Shown: piece after piece, positions 35,605 through 44,333 of the stretch
Layout: each line of letters opens with the position of its first letter
Numbering within the stretch: position 1 is the first letter of the stretch
Assembly (NCBI GenBank): GCA_965232895.1
Contig: OZ247430.1
Coordinates: forward strand, 3,782,001 to 3,846,000
Source: Bin87 sp965232895
GTDB taxonomy: Bacteria > Chloroflexota > Dehalococcoidia > Lucifugimonadales > UBA3495
Length of the DNA: 64,000 bases
Reading direction: 5' to 3'
Program-made: the position numbers and the translations under genes
Notes under the pieces: generated by a model
What the model was told of the DNA's origin: nothing
Databases searched by the model: none
Seen by the model: the letters and a program-made list of their open reading frames with translations, nothing else

Positions 35605-35691
35605 ATGCCTTCACGTTGGGGAAGATCGAAACTCGCGGAAAATACACAAAAAATCCGACACCCGCGCGGTGCAGACTCAAAACAGTCTCGG

Positions 35692-35746
35692 TATAATTCT
35701 GACTACCACAAATTGTGGTTTGCGGGTTCAAAAACACAACATATGC
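35692..35746 (+). promoter_or_regulatory. nrdR promoter with candidate NrdR boxes
   Basis: TATAAT at 35692-35697 is a perfect -10. Just downstream, ACCACAAATTGTGGT (35705-35719) is palindromic except at its centre, and ACACAACATATGC (35734-35746) resembles the NrdR consensus (ACAC-A/T-A-x-AT-x-x-TGT). The two start about 29-30 nt apart, near three helical turns, the spacing known for NrdR box pairs. Their position over the transcription start suggests autorepression. Confidence 0.5.
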
Positions 35747-35793
35747 CGATTTCAAAAACTGTCTGAAAAAGTGACCAAAGGATACGTGATCCG

Positions 35794-36321
35794 ATGAAAT
35801 GTCCCTACTGTGAAACAGCGCAGAGCAAGGTGACCGACTCGCGGGATGCCGACAACGGCATACGGCGGCGGCGGGAATGCCTGTCCTGCGGGCGTCGCTT
35901 CACCACCCATGAACAGGTCAGGTTGCCGGCGCTGCAAGTGGACAAACGCGATGGACGCCGCCAGGAATTCAGCAGGTCCAAGCTGGTGTCGGGCATCGAC
36001 ATGGCTTGCACGCGGCGGCCCATACCCCGGCGGGACATCGACCGGCTGGCCGACGATATCGAAACCGAACTCCAGCGTCTGGGCAGTGGCGTGGTCAAGT
36101 CCCGCGACCTGGGACTGATGGTCCTCGAGCGGCTGCGCGCGCTGGATGAAGTCGCCTACGTGCGGTACGCGTCGGTGTATTACGACTTTCAGGGAGCGGA
36201 CGACTTCGAAGAGCAAGCCCGCTCGCTAAAACAGGGGCAACCGGAACCGCTGCTGAGCCTGGTCGCGGTCACTTCCCGGAACCCCCGGACTCGCCGCGCC
36301 ACCCGGCGCAGCGGGCAATAG
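35794..36321 (+). CDS. nrdR: Transcriptional repressor NrdR
   Basis: A 175-aa repressor of ribonucleotide reductase genes. The N-terminal zinc ribbon has C3, C6, C29 and C32 (MKCPYC ... CLSCGRRFTTHE). The ATP-cone (~49-135: LQVDKRDGRRQEFSRSKL, YVRYASVYYDF) senses ATP/dATP. The basic ~20-residue C-terminal tail is longer than usual (E. coli 149 aa). Its target nrdJ lies 1.2 kb downstream on the same strand. Candidate NrdR boxes overlap its own promoter. Confidence 0.95.
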   Translation: MKCPYCETAQSKVTDSRDADNGIRRRRECLSCGRRFTTHEQVRLPALQVDKRDGRRQEFSRSKLVSGIDMACTRRPIPRRDIDRLADDIETELQRLGSGVVKSRDLGLMVLERLRALDEVAYVRYASVYYDFQGADDFEEQARSLKQGQPEPLLSLVAVTSRNPRTRRATRRSGQ

Positions 36322-36508
36322 CGCGATCCATGGTCCACCCATTTCGCTGTTTGGAACGTGATCTTTGGCTCGCATCCAGGCGTATTTACTAATGGACTCA
36401 AGGACGCTCCGGCATTGCCACCATCGCCGGGCGTCCCGGTCAAACTAAACTGGCAATCATGCCACCTGCTCGCCATACCAAACCCAAAGGGAGGTGTTCA
36501 ACACCATC

Positions 36509-36766
36509 ATGAGCAGCACCATTCAATACTCCGCCTTCACAAGGCTGTTGACCCACAACAACCGGGTCCACGACATGGAGGGGATGCTGCGGAAGATGTG
36601 GGTCCCGTCGGACTGGGAAACCGCCGACGCGGGCAATGGCGACTCGTGGATTCCGAACCCCTTTGCCGAGCTTCAGGATGACCTGGACCGAGAGGCCCGG
36701 GCGTGTCTGGTGAGTTGCTGGGCGGCATTACCGGCGCAGCGGGAGGATGATGACCTCATCGCGTGA
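36509..36766 (+). CDS. Small hypothetical protein (85 aa)
   Basis: ATG 36509 has GGGAGG 14 nt upstream, a rather long spacing. The product is soluble, Trp-rich and acidic (MRKMWVPSDWETAD, WIPNPFAELQDDLDREARA). No family recognised. It overlaps the next frame by 20 nt, suggesting a coupled pair between nrdR and nrdJ. Confidence 0.4.
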   Translation: MSSTIQYSAFTRLLTHNNRVHDMEGMLRKMWVPSDWETADAGNGDSWIPNPFAELQDDLDREARACLVSCWAALPAQREDDDLIA

Positions 36767-37319
36767 ACGCGCCCATCGTCTCGGACGGCCGACGGCGGCG
36801 GAGGTTGCTCCGCCCCGCCGGATGCTGACGAATCAACTCCATCATGAGCCTGTCGCTCGGGAGCCTGGAGAAATGCAACATTCGGTGCATTACAACGTAG
36901 ATATCCACTGTGGTCCTTGCCCGGAAGGCGCAGAGGCCGAGATTGCCCAACGGTTGCGCACCGCGTTTCCGGTGACCAACTGTCGAAACACCCCCACGGG
37001 ATTGGCGCTGCGCCTGACCGCGGGCCACCAGTACGCCTATGGGGCGTTGCGGGACTTTGCAGACCTTATCGCCGATACGCTGACGGGGCTGGGAATAAGC
37101 ATGACGTCCGGGGTGGTGCGCCTGGTCACCCGGGGAACCCCGGGTGAGGAAGGAGTTTGGCATCGCGTGCAGGACGCGACGGCTGCATTGGTCGGATTGG
37201 ACCTGCGCCCCCAGCGCGAGACGCCGGTGCTGTACTTCTACAAGGGATTGCGGTTCGATCTGGACCTTGCCGCACGGCTCAAGGAGACGAACCGGAGGAG
37301 CGAGGTCGTAGGAACATGA
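36747..37319 (+). CDS. Hypothetical protein, up to 190 aa
   Basis: Opens at ATG 36747 overlapping the previous gene; a shorter start at ATG 36873 (MQHSVHYNVDIHCGPC) would give ~148 aa and may be the true one. The folded-looking part runs VDIHCGPCPEGAEAEIAQRL, TGLALRLTAGHQYAYGALRDFADLIADTL, then a C-terminal VLYFYKGLRFDLDLAARL. It reads as genuine coding sequence by composition, but I do not recognise the family. A strong hairpin follows its stop. Confidence 0.45.
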   Translation: MMTSSRERAHRLGRPTAAEVAPPRRMLTNQLHHEPVAREPGEMQHSVHYNVDIHCGPCPEGAEAEIAQRLRTAFPVTNCRNTPTGLALRLTAGHQYAYGALRDFADLIADTLTGLGISMTSGVVRLVTRGTPGEEGVWHRVQDATAALVGLDLRPQRETPVLYFYKGLRFDLDLAARLKETNRRSEVVGT

Positions 37320-37323
37320 TCAT

Positions 37324-37357
37324 GCGGCGGGGCGTGGGCGCGCCGGCGCCCCGCCGC
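37324..37357 (+). promoter_or_regulatory. Strong hairpin between the hypothetical gene and nrdJ
   Basis: GCGGCGGGGCG (37324-37334) pairs perfectly with CGCCCCGCCGC (37347-37357) around a 12-nt loop. There is no U-run after it, so it is not a classical terminator; it could limit readthrough into, or protect, the nrdJ transcript. No NrdR box is evident in the rest of this gap. Confidence 0.45.
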
Positions 37358-37498
37358 GCCAAATCGATGAACCCCGGCGCGCGACAGGGTTGATGGTTTA
37401 GACTACGGCCGGGCACGGGAGCCCGCTGCTAATCGTCGTCCTTGGTCTGTCAATCATAAACTTGAACGATATAAATGAGTTCCAGGGAGGTAAATGCT

Positions 37499-39940
37499 GT
37501 GGCAACGGCTATGGGAATTGACTCGGTGGGAAGCGCGGATTCAGCCGATCCGGTGAGGCGGCGTATACGTGACGCAATGGTCGCGGCCGGCATCGCCGGC
37601 GAATGCAACGACAGGAACGGGACCCTGACCGATAATGCCAGGGTCGTGCTGCAGCGCAGGTATCTTTCCAAAGACCGGGAAGGGAACGTGTTGGAAGACC
37701 CCGAAGGGATGTTCCGCCGCGTGGCGCGCAACCTGTCGCAATCGGAGACGCTGTACGGCGCCACGGACGCGCAGCGCACCGCCGTAGAGGAGCGGTTCTA
37801 CGGTGTGATGCGGCGGCTGGAGTTCCTGCCGAACTCCCCGACGTTGATGAACGCCGGACGCGAATTGCAGCAGCTCTCCGCGTGTTTCGTGTTGCCGGTC
37901 GAGGATTCGCTGGATTCCATCTTCACCAAAGTCAAAGAGACGGCGCTGATCCACAAGAGCGGAGGCGGCACGGGGTTTGCCTTTTCGCGGCTGCGGCCGG
38001 AGGGCGACGTCGTGGGTTCTACCGGAGGCGTGGCGTCCGGCCCGGTGAGCTTCATCAATGCGTTCGATGCGGCCACCGACGTGGTCAAGCAGGGCGGCAC
38101 CCGTCGGGGCGCGAACATGGGCATCCTGCACGTGACGCACCCGGACGTGCTCCGGTTCATCAAGTCCAAAGAAGACGGAACCCACCTGAGCAACTTCAAC
38201 ATTTCGGTGGCGGTCACCGAAGACTTCATGGTCAAGGCCGAAAAGGGCGAGGACTACGACCTCGTGAATCCGCGCACCGGGCAGGTTTCAGGGCAGCTTA
38301 ATGCCGGGGAAGTTTTCCAGCAAATGACCGAATTGGCGTGGCGCACCGGCGACCCCGGCATCGTGTTCCTGGACCGGATCAACCGCGACAACCCCAACCC
38401 GCAGCTGGGGGACATTGAATCGACCAACCCGTGCGGTGAGCAGCCGCTGCTGCCCTACGAGTCGTGCAACCTGGGTTCGTTGAACCTGGCCCGTATGGTC
38501 CGCTACACCGCGGACGACGTCGCAGTCGACTGGGAGCGTATGAGCGAAGTGATCACTACGGCAGTGCACATGCTGGACTGCGTGATCGACATGAACGACT
38601 ATCCGATACAGGAAATCGCGGACATGAGCCGTCGAACCCGGCGCATCGGCCTGGGTGTCATGGGATGGTCGGATCTGCTGATCCAGATGGGCGTGCGCTA
38701 CGACAGCGTGGAGGCCCTGGAACTGGCCCGCGAGGTGATGAAGTTCATCCAGGAAGAAACCTACCGGGCATCGTGCGAGTTGGCAGAATCCCGGGGCCCG
38801 TTCCCGGAATGGGAAAACAGCGCGTACAACGAAGGGCCGGCTTCGTCGCCGATGCGTAATTCGGCGCCGGTGACCATCGCTCCCACCGGAACCATCAGCA
38901 TCATCGCGGGCGCCTCCAGCGGTATTGAGCCGCTGTTCGCCCTGTCCTACGTGCGGAACGTAATGGACAACACGCGCTTGGTGGAAGGCAACGCCTTCCT
39001 GGAAGCGGTGGCGCGGCACGAAGGATTTTACACGCCCGAGTTGATGGAGCGGCTGGCCGGCGTCGGGTCACTGGAGGACTTGGACGTACCGGAATGGGTC
39101 AAGAATGTGTTCCGGGTCTCACACGACATCGATCCCCGGTGGCACGTGCGGATGCAGGCCGCATTCCAGGAGTACACGGACAACGCGGTGTCCAAGACGA
39201 TCAACTTCTCCCACGAAGCGACGGTGGATGATGTGGCGGAAGCCTACCGGTCCGCCTACACCCTGGGATGCAAGGGAATCACCGTGTACCGGGATGGCAG
39301 CAAGGCGGAGCAGGTGTTGAGCACCGGCAACTCGACGCAGGAATTGGAAGATGAAACCCTGGCCGACCCGGATGATCCGGATGCGGTGAAGATCATCGGG
39401 CTCGGCCATCGGGCGCCCCGGCGCCGGCCGCGGCAAATCCATGGCATCACGGAACGGGTGCGGACGGGACACGGCAACATGTACGTTACCGTGAACATGG
39501 ATTCCGATGGACTGCCCTTCGAGGTATTCGGGACCATGGGCAAGGCCGGCGGATGCGACGCCGCGCTGCTGGAGGCGGTTTCTCGCCTGGTATCGCTGGC
39601 GCTGCGGGCCGGCATCGAGCCCAGCGAGGTTACCCGGCAACTGCGCGGCATAACGTGCTGTCCGTCATGGGACAACGGCGTGCTGGTGGGATCCGGCCCG
39701 GATGCGGTCGCCCTGGTGCTGGACAATATCACCAATGGCGGAGACGCCCTGGAAAGCGCGCCGGCCGGCGTGCAACTGAGCCTGGCCGGCGGGCCCACGG
39801 AGAACGGCGCCAACGGCTATTCTTCTGCGCCAACGTATCCGACTGGCTTCTCCCAGCGGTGCCCGGAATGCAACGGGGGCGTGGTCAACCAGGAGGGCTG
39901 CCTCGCCTGCTATTCGTGCGGATGGAACAAGTGCGAGTGA
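37499..39940 (+). CDS. nrdJ: Adenosylcobalamin-dependent (class II) ribonucleoside-diphosphate reductase
   Basis: An 813-aa reductase making deoxynucleotides through an adenosylcobalamin-derived radical, oxygen-independently. GTG 37499 is preferred because GGGAGG is 8 nt upstream; an ATG at 37475 in the same frame lies before that ribosome site. Active-site signature NPCGEQPLLPYESCNLGSLNL, KSGGGTGFAFSRLR, APTGTISIIAGASSGIEP and the barrel radical cysteine region are complete. The C-terminus carries a TSCPD-type domain (CCPSWDNG) and a zinc ribbon (CPECNGG ... CYSCGWNKC) with redox-active cysteines. It is controlled presumably by nrdR upstream. Confidence 0.95.
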   Translation: MATAMGIDSVGSADSADPVRRRIRDAMVAAGIAGECNDRNGTLTDNARVVLQRRYLSKDREGNVLEDPEGMFRRVARNLSQSETLYGATDAQRTAVEERFYGVMRRLEFLPNSPTLMNAGRELQQLSACFVLPVEDSLDSIFTKVKETALIHKSGGGTGFAFSRLRPEGDVVGSTGGVASGPVSFINAFDAATDVVKQGGTRRGANMGILHVTHPDVLRFIKSKEDGTHLSNFNISVAVTEDFMVKAEKGEDYDLVNPRTGQVSGQLNAGEVFQQMTELAWRTGDPGIVFLDRINRDNPNPQLGDIESTNPCGEQPLLPYESCNLGSLNLARMVRYTADDVAVDWERMSEVITTAVHMLDCVIDMNDYPIQEIADMSRRTRRIGLGVMGWSDLLIQMGVRYDSVEALELAREVMKFIQEETYRASCELAESRGPFPEWENSAYNEGPASSPMRNSAPVTIAPTGTISIIAGASSGIEPLFALSYVRNVMDNTRLVEGNAFLEAVARHEGFYTPELMERLAGVGSLEDLDVPEWVKNVFRVSHDIDPRWHVRMQAAFQEYTDNAVSKTINFSHEATVDDVAEAYRSAYTLGCKGITVYRDGSKAEQVLSTGNSTQELEDETLADPDDPDAVKIIGLGHRAPRRRPRQIHGITERVRTGHGNMYVTVNMDSDGLPFEVFGTMGKAGGCDAALLEAVSRLVSLALRAGIEPSEVTRQLRGITCCPSWDNGVLVGSGPDAVALVLDNITNGGDALESAPAGVQLSLAGGPTENGANGYSSAPTYPTGFSQRCPECNGGVVNQEGCLACYSCGWNKCE

Positions 39941-39968
39941 GCACCTGACTGCCCGCGCAATAGACTGC

Positions 39969-39984
39969 CGAGCAGAAATGCTCG
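39969..39984. repeat. Short hairpin with GAAA loop after nrdJ
   Basis: CGAGCA and TGCTCG form a 6-bp stem with a GAAA tetraloop; flanking CGCGCAAT occurs on both sides as a direct repeat and AATAG/CTATT can extend the structure. No U-run, so termination is doubtful. Confidence 0.35.
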
Positions 39985-40006
39985 CGCAATCTATTCAGGG
40001 GCTGCG

Positions 40007-40015
40007 TGCTATAAT
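40007..40015 (+). promoter_or_regulatory. Extended -10 promoter element for pdxA
   Basis: TGCTATAAT, 49 nt before the pdxA start, matching the elements before leuC and the SDR gene. Confidence 0.55.
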
Positions 40016-40064
40016 TCGCCGCTGACCGACCCTCCTTGGCCCGCGATGAAGGAACAGGCGTGAC

Positions 40065-41108
40065 ATGGTATCTGCGCAGGAAAACGAAACTATACGACCG
40101 GCCATCGCGATCACCATGGGCGACCCGTGTGGCATCGGGCCGGAGGTGGTGGTCAAGGCTCTGGCCGACCCTCGGGTCTACGCCGCCTGCCGCCCCGTGG
40201 TGGTTGGCAACGTCCACGCCATGGAAGAAGCGGCCCGGCTCACTGGACTCGGTCTCGGCATCAACGGTACCGATGATCCGACTGCCGCCGGAAATGACCC
40301 TTCGGTGGTGGACGTGGTGGACATCGGCAACCTGAACCCGGAGGACATCACCGTCGGCCAGATCAGCATCCCCTGCGGCAAGGCGGCCATGGAATGGGTC
40401 AGCAAGGCCGGACAACTGGCGATGGCGGGAGTGGTCGACGGGCTGGCGACGGCTCCGTTGAACAAGGAAGCCGCCGCGCTGGCCGGATACGAAGCCATCG
40501 GGCACATGGAGTTGCTGCAGGACTTATCCGGCGCAAAAACGGTCGCCACCATGCTGATGGCCAAGAACCTGCGGGTCGTCCACCTGACTACCCACCGGTC
40601 GCTGCGGATAGCCTGCGACTACGTGAAGAAGGACCGGATCCTCGACTACCTGCGGCTGACCGACGACAACTTCCGGCAGTGGGGATTCGCCAATCCGCGT
40701 ATCGGGGTCGCGGCGTTGAACCCGCACGGCAGCGACGGCGGGTTGCTGGGCAGCGAGGAGGCGGAAGAGATCGCGCCGGCGGTGCATCAGGCGCAGGGCG
40801 AAGGGATTAACGCCATCGGCCCGGTGCCCGCCGACATCATCTTCCACCAGGCGATCCAGGACCGGTACGACGTAACGTTGTGCATGTACCACGACCAGGG
40901 ACATATCCCGGTCAAGGTGTACGGTTTCGAGGAGAGCATCACCGCCAACCTCGGGTTGCCGTTCATTCGCACGTCCGTTGACCACGGGACGGCGTTCGAC
41001 ATCGCCGGCAAGAACGTGGCCGACCACACTTCGATGGTAGAATCGATCCGGATGGCGGTGGCCTTCGCCCGGGGCGACGGGCTGACGGACGGCTGGGGTG
41101 AGGGTTAA
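40065..41108 (+). CDS. pdxA: 4-hydroxythreonine-4-phosphate dehydrogenase family protein
   Basis: A 347-aa PdxA-fold enzyme that oxidises 4-phosphohydroxy-threonine using NAD+ in pyridoxal phosphate synthesis. AITMGDPCGIGPEVVVKAL is the signature N-terminus. Metal-binding histidines occur in LNPHGSDGGLLG, CMYHDQGHIPVK and TSVDHGTAFDIAG. PdxA2 paralogues act instead on phospho-threonate/erythronate in sugar-acid catabolism, and without pdxJ or a DUF1537 kinase nearby I cannot separate the two. It begins a run of five closely spaced same-strand genes to 43466. Confidence 0.92.
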   Translation: MVSAQENETIRPAIAITMGDPCGIGPEVVVKALADPRVYAACRPVVVGNVHAMEEAARLTGLGLGINGTDDPTAAGNDPSVVDVVDIGNLNPEDITVGQISIPCGKAAMEWVSKAGQLAMAGVVDGLATAPLNKEAAALAGYEAIGHMELLQDLSGAKTVATMLMAKNLRVVHLTTHRSLRIACDYVKKDRILDYLRLTDDNFRQWGFANPRIGVAALNPHGSDGGLLGSEEAEEIAPAVHQAQGEGINAIGPVPADIIFHQAIQDRYDVTLCMYHDQGHIPVKVYGFEESITANLGLPFIRTSVDHGTAFDIAGKNVADHTSMVESIRMAVAFARGDGLTDGWGEG

Positions 41109-41112
41109 CGCT

Positions 41113-41664
41113 ATGAGCACCTCCGCACCGGATTTGCCGGCGCACGGTGTTCAAAGTACCGAAGACCGTCTCCGGATCAGCTTGCGTATGATCATCCAGG
41201 CCCGCGAAGAACTGAAGATGGGTAGCCGCTTGCAGGCGGGCGAAAAAGCCTGGGGCGCCGTGGTGCACCCAGTGAAAGCCATCGCCGAACAACGCGGCTG
41301 GCGGCATAAGTCCCACCAGGACGTGCACGCGGTCATGAGTCAAGTCGTTCTGGAATACGGTTTTGATGGTGACCAGGTGCAGGCCCTTTCGGAAGCGTAC
41401 CGCGTGGGTCACGAGAATTTTTACGAAAATTTCCGCAGCCCGGAAGAATTGTCCGAGATGATTGATGGAGTTGAGCGGGTAGTGGAGGCATTGATCGACC
41501 TGACGACGAGTCCGCCCCGCCCGTTCACCATTACCAGCAACGTCCAGTTGAGACGGTTGCGGCGGCTCACCGGCATTGACGACCTGGCAATCGGCGATAC
41601 GTCTGATGTAGGATTTTCCATGAAGCACGGCATGATGGACGGCGCGGGCGAGGGCGAGGGCTAG
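41113..41664 (+). CDS. PaREP1/HEPN-like protein, copy A
   Basis: A 183-aa helical protein from ATG 41113, 4 nt after the pdxA stop. Core LQAGEKAWGAVVHPVKAIAE followed by RGWRHKSHQDVH matches the PaREP1-type pattern (A..KAWGAV...KA.AE..G..H.SH), a HEPN-like fold of unknown role first noticed in archaeal repeats. A second copy at 47383-47889 shares QAS-DKASGAV...VKAIAEDRNWRHRSH. HEPN proteins are often RNases or TA toxins, but the usual R-x(4-6)-H active motif is not clear here. It sits between pdxA and proC. Confidence 0.6.
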   Translation: MSTSAPDLPAHGVQSTEDRLRISLRMIIQAREELKMGSRLQAGEKAWGAVVHPVKAIAEQRGWRHKSHQDVHAVMSQVVLEYGFDGDQVQALSEAYRVGHENFYENFRSPEELSEMIDGVERVVEALIDLTTSPPRPFTITSNVQLRRLRRLTGIDDLAIGDTSDVGFSMKHGMMDGAGEGEG

Positions 41665-41668
41665 AGCA

Positions 41669-42472
41669 ATGAACATCGGGTTCATCGGCGGCGGAACCAT
41701 GGCCGAGGCTATTCTGGCCGGAATGCTGGATGCCGGCGTTGCCGACGCCAGCGACGTGATGGTCGGAGAACCGGTTCCCGCGCGACGGGATTACCTGGCC
41801 GAAAGGTACGGCGTCGGGGTCTCGGACGAAAACGACGCGGTTGTTGACGTATCCGAACTGATCGCGCTGGCGGTGAAACCGCAGGACCTTTCGAAAGTGT
41901 ACGCCGACATCGGCGGATCTTTCGGAAGCGCGAAATCGCTCATGTCCATCGTGGCCGGCGCCACGATGACGTCGCTGGCAAACGGCATGAAGCACGATGG
42001 CATCATCCGCGTCATGCCCAACACGCCGGCCCAGATCGGTGAAGGAATGACGATGTGGACCTGCGCTCCCTCGGTGAGCCAGGCGCATCGCGAAGCCACC
42101 AATGCCATGCTCTCCACCATCGGCGATTCGATCTACGTCGACGACGAGAAATACCTGGACATGGCGACCGCGCTCAGCGCCAGCGGACCGGCCTACGTGT
42201 TCCTGATCGTCGAGGCGCTGATCGACGCCGGCGTGTACGTGGGATTGCCCCGCGACGTTTCCCGGCGGCTGGCGTTGCAGACCGTCAAGGGAAGCGTGCA
42301 GCTGATCTTTGAGACAGGCAAGCATCCCGGAGAACTCAAGGACATGGTCACGTCGCCGGGCGGCACCACCGCGGAGGGACTGCAAGCCCTTGAACGCGCG
42401 GGTGTGCCGGCGGCTCTGGTCGATGCGGTGAACGCCGCGTATTTGAAATCCGTCCGACTGGGCCAGAACTAG
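41669..42472 (+). CDS. proC: Pyrroline-5-carboxylate reductase
   Basis: A 267-aa NAD(P)H-dependent enzyme for the last step of proline synthesis. The Rossmann start MNIGFIGGGTMAEAILAGML, ALAVKPQDLSKV, MPNTPAQIGEGMT, and the C-terminal signature ASGPAYVFLIVEAL plus MVTSPGGTTAEGLQALE are canonical. The start lies 5 nt after the PaREP1-like stop. Confidence 0.95.
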   Translation: MNIGFIGGGTMAEAILAGMLDAGVADASDVMVGEPVPARRDYLAERYGVGVSDENDAVVDVSELIALAVKPQDLSKVYADIGGSFGSAKSLMSIVAGATMTSLANGMKHDGIIRVMPNTPAQIGEGMTMWTCAPSVSQAHREATNAMLSTIGDSIYVDDEKYLDMATALSASGPAYVFLIVEALIDAGVYVGLPRDVSRRLALQTVKGSVQLIFETGKHPGELKDMVTSPGGTTAEGLQALERAGVPAALVDAVNAAYLKSVRLGQN

Positions 42473-42500
42473 GCTCGTTGGGCTATTCAGGAACCCCGGC

Positions 42501-42776
42501 ATGCTCCAGCTCCTGAGCTTATTCATCACGCTGTGCTACCTGCTGCTACTGGCCCGCATCATCCTGGGCTTTGTGGTGCAGTACATGTCCACCCAGGGAA
42601 GCGGGACGCCCGACGTACTCGCTCGCCTCTACGACGTGGTGTTTTCGTTGACCGAACCGGTGCTTGGGCCGATCCGGCGCGTTTTGCCGCAGACCGGTAT
42701 GATAGATTTCAGCCCGCTGGTCGTGATGATCGTGCTGGTGGTGGTCCAATATGCCCTGAGGGCGTTGTTAGCCTAG
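42501..42776 (+). CDS. YggT family membrane protein
   Basis: A 91-aa protein with two hydrophobic segments: LLSLFITLCYLLLLARIILG and FSPLVVMIVLVVVQYAL. FSLTEPVLGPIRRVLPQTGMIDFSPLV between them is the YggT signature. proC-yggT adjacency is common in bacteria. YggT proteins are linked to osmotic stress and, in some lineages, to division-site or photosystem functions; no biochemical activity is established. Confidence 0.88.
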   Translation: MLQLLSLFITLCYLLLLARIILGFVVQYMSTQGSGTPDVLARLYDVVFSLTEPVLGPIRRVLPQTGMIDFSPLVVMIVLVVVQYALRALLA

Positions 42777-42818
42777 GGTTCAGACCGCTCCCGCAATTGG
42801 GGGCGAAGGAGCGCGCTG

Positions 42819-43466
42819 GTGTCCGGATCAACGTCTCGGTCGCAGCGCAAACTCTGGACAGCGGGAGGGCTCCGCCCGACGGATCTCCAGTTGCTTCGGT
42901 CGGCGTACGCTGACGAACTGCCCCAAACCACAGGTGGGTCGCCAAGCCTGGTGATCCTCTGCGGATTGCCCGGCACCGGCAAGTCCCATTTCGCGCGAGA
43001 GTTGGCTCGTCGCGCCCCCTTCGTCTGGCTGAACAGCGACCGGACCCGCAAGCTGCTGGTCGATACCCCGAGTTACAGCCGCCGGGAGCACCGCCGGGTG
43101 TTTTCCGCCATGCACGTGCTTACCCGCGGGTACCTGAGAGACGGCTATTCGGTGGTGTTTGACGCCACCAATCTCAACGAGAACGTGCGCCGGCCGCTCT
43201 ATGAATCCGCGAATGAGGTTGGCGTCGAACCGCTGATAATACGGTTCACCGCCCTGCCGGAACTGGTGCGGCGTCGGCTGTCGGACCGGGCCGAGGGAAT
43301 TGGCGAAGCCTCGCAGAGCGACGCCACCTGGGACGTGTACTCGCGCATGGCGGTGGCCGACCAACCGGTGCCGCGCCCGCACTTGCTGGTCGCCGGCCCC
43401 GAGGATGTCGAATCCGTCATGCTGGAGACCCTGCGGCGTACAGGATTATGCAAAGGCAAAAACTGA
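42819..43466 (+). CDS. P-loop kinase (AAA_33 / zeta-toxin-like family)
   Basis: A 215-aa protein from GTG 42819 (GGAG 8 nt upstream). Walker A VILCGLPGTGKSHFA, then LNSDRTRKLLVDTPSYSRREHRRVF and VVFDATNLNENVRRPL (Walker B plus the D-A-T-N phrase) place it with the polynucleotide-kinase/zeta-like ATP-binding proteins. The substrate may be a nucleic acid end, nucleotide or small metabolite. It is last gene of the pdxA-proC run and the last one before the restriction-modification island. Confidence 0.75.
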   Translation: MSGSTSRSQRKLWTAGGLRPTDLQLLRSAYADELPQTTGGSPSLVILCGLPGTGKSHFARELARRAPFVWLNSDRTRKLLVDTPSYSRREHRRVFSAMHVLTRGYLRDGYSVVFDATNLNENVRRPLYESANEVGVEPLIIRFTALPELVRRRLSDRAEGIGEASQSDATWDVYSRMAVADQPVPRPHLLVAGPEDVESVMLETLRRTGLCKGKN

Positions 43467-43669
43467 TTTCGTGACGTGTGCTTTATCGCGCAACGCATCG
43501 GGCCGGAACGAGTTGGCGGCTTCGTAGATTGGTGAACCAAGTTCGTCCCCCACGTTTTTGGCTAGAGTGGTTGATTGTGGCAGTTTCGCTAACACTGCCG
43601 CTTTGCCCGTGATACCATCTGTTGCGGATGCAGTTCTTGCTTCGCAGAGTCTCTTTTATAGAAGTTGTT

Positions 43670-44113
43670 ATGGCTGATTCCTTATCGCCCGAAGTGCGTT
43701 CTCGCGTGATGTCCCGCGTCCGCAGACGCGATACCCGTCCAGAAATGTACGTGAGGCGGGCGGTGTGGGCTGCCGGCTTCAGATACAGGTTGTACGTTAG
43801 GAGCCTGCCGGGTGTACCCGACTTAGTGTTGCCTAAGTATCGGGTGGTCGTGTTTGTGCACGGTTGCTTCTGGCATCAGCACCACTGTCGCAATTCTAGA
43901 CGTCCAACTTCAAACCGAGAATATTGGGATCGAAAGTTGGATGGTAATGTAGCCCGAGATGCTCGTCACCAGGAAAGGTTGGAAGAGATGGGGTGGTCCG
44001 TGGTGATTATTTGGGAGTGCAATTTGGCGATTGGCACCGAACACTTGCTGGCACGACTTGGAAATCTTAGAGACGCTAGTGCTTTGGCGAAAGGCGATAG
44101 CGTTGGCAAATAG
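43670..44113 (+). CDS. vsr: Very short patch repair endonuclease
   Basis: A 147-aa Vsr from ATG 43670 (the frame is open 48 nt further up). It nicks 5' of T in T:G mismatches that arise when 5-methylcytosine deaminates at Dcm-type sites. VRSRVMSRVRRRDTRPEMYVR, FRYRLYVRSLPGVPDLVLPK (catalytic Asp) and VFVHGCFWHQHHC (catalytic His and zinc ligands) are diagnostic. It is partner to the dcm gene at 44449, transcribed towards it. Composition is visibly less G+C-rich than the region to the left. Confidence 0.93.
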   Translation: MADSLSPEVRSRVMSRVRRRDTRPEMYVRRAVWAAGFRYRLYVRSLPGVPDLVLPKYRVVVFVHGCFWHQHHCRNSRRPTSNREYWDRKLDGNVARDARHQERLEEMGWSVVIIWECNLAIGTEHLLARLGNLRDASALAKGDSVGK

Positions 44114-44115
44114 AT

Positions 44116-44304
44116 TCAGCGGCCGAGCAGTTTGTAGATTAACCGCGCTACCTGTTCCCCATGCTCCTCTAAATCGCCATTAATTTCTATGAGATTGTCA
44201 GCGATTTTGTCGTGATCCTCTTCTGTCCCGGCGTTGGCCTTTGCCATGAGTGTCTCTGCGTACTTTTCGAGTAGAGAGCGATAGTTTTCCGTCTGGTCTG
44301 TCAC
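44116..44304 (-). CDS. Small acidic helical protein of the R-M island (62 aa)
   Basis: GTG 44304 has GGAGG 7 nt upstream, which supports a real gene. The 62-aa product (start VTDQTENYRSLLEKYAET, end ARLIYKLLGR) is highly helical and acidic. It has no HTH, so it is not a classical controller (C) protein. It is located between the stop of vsr (opposite strand, 2 nt away) and dcm, downstream of dcm. Role unknown; a small partner of the methylase or nuclease is possible. Confidence 0.55.
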   Translation of the reverse strand: MTDQTENYRSLLEKYAETLMAKANAGTEEDHDKIADNLIEINGDLEEHGEQVARLIYKLLGR

Positions 44305-44333
44305 GTTAAAGCCTCCGTGGTCGGGATGTCTCG

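Noticed and set aside
43467..43669. Possible C-terminal half of hicA or a tRNA gene at the left border of the R-M island
   Set aside because: None of the minus-strand frames gives the N-P-x-T ... P-x-H ending of HicA. A GGCAGT/ACTGCC hairpin at 43579-43599 is too small for a tRNA and no cloverleaf can be drawn.
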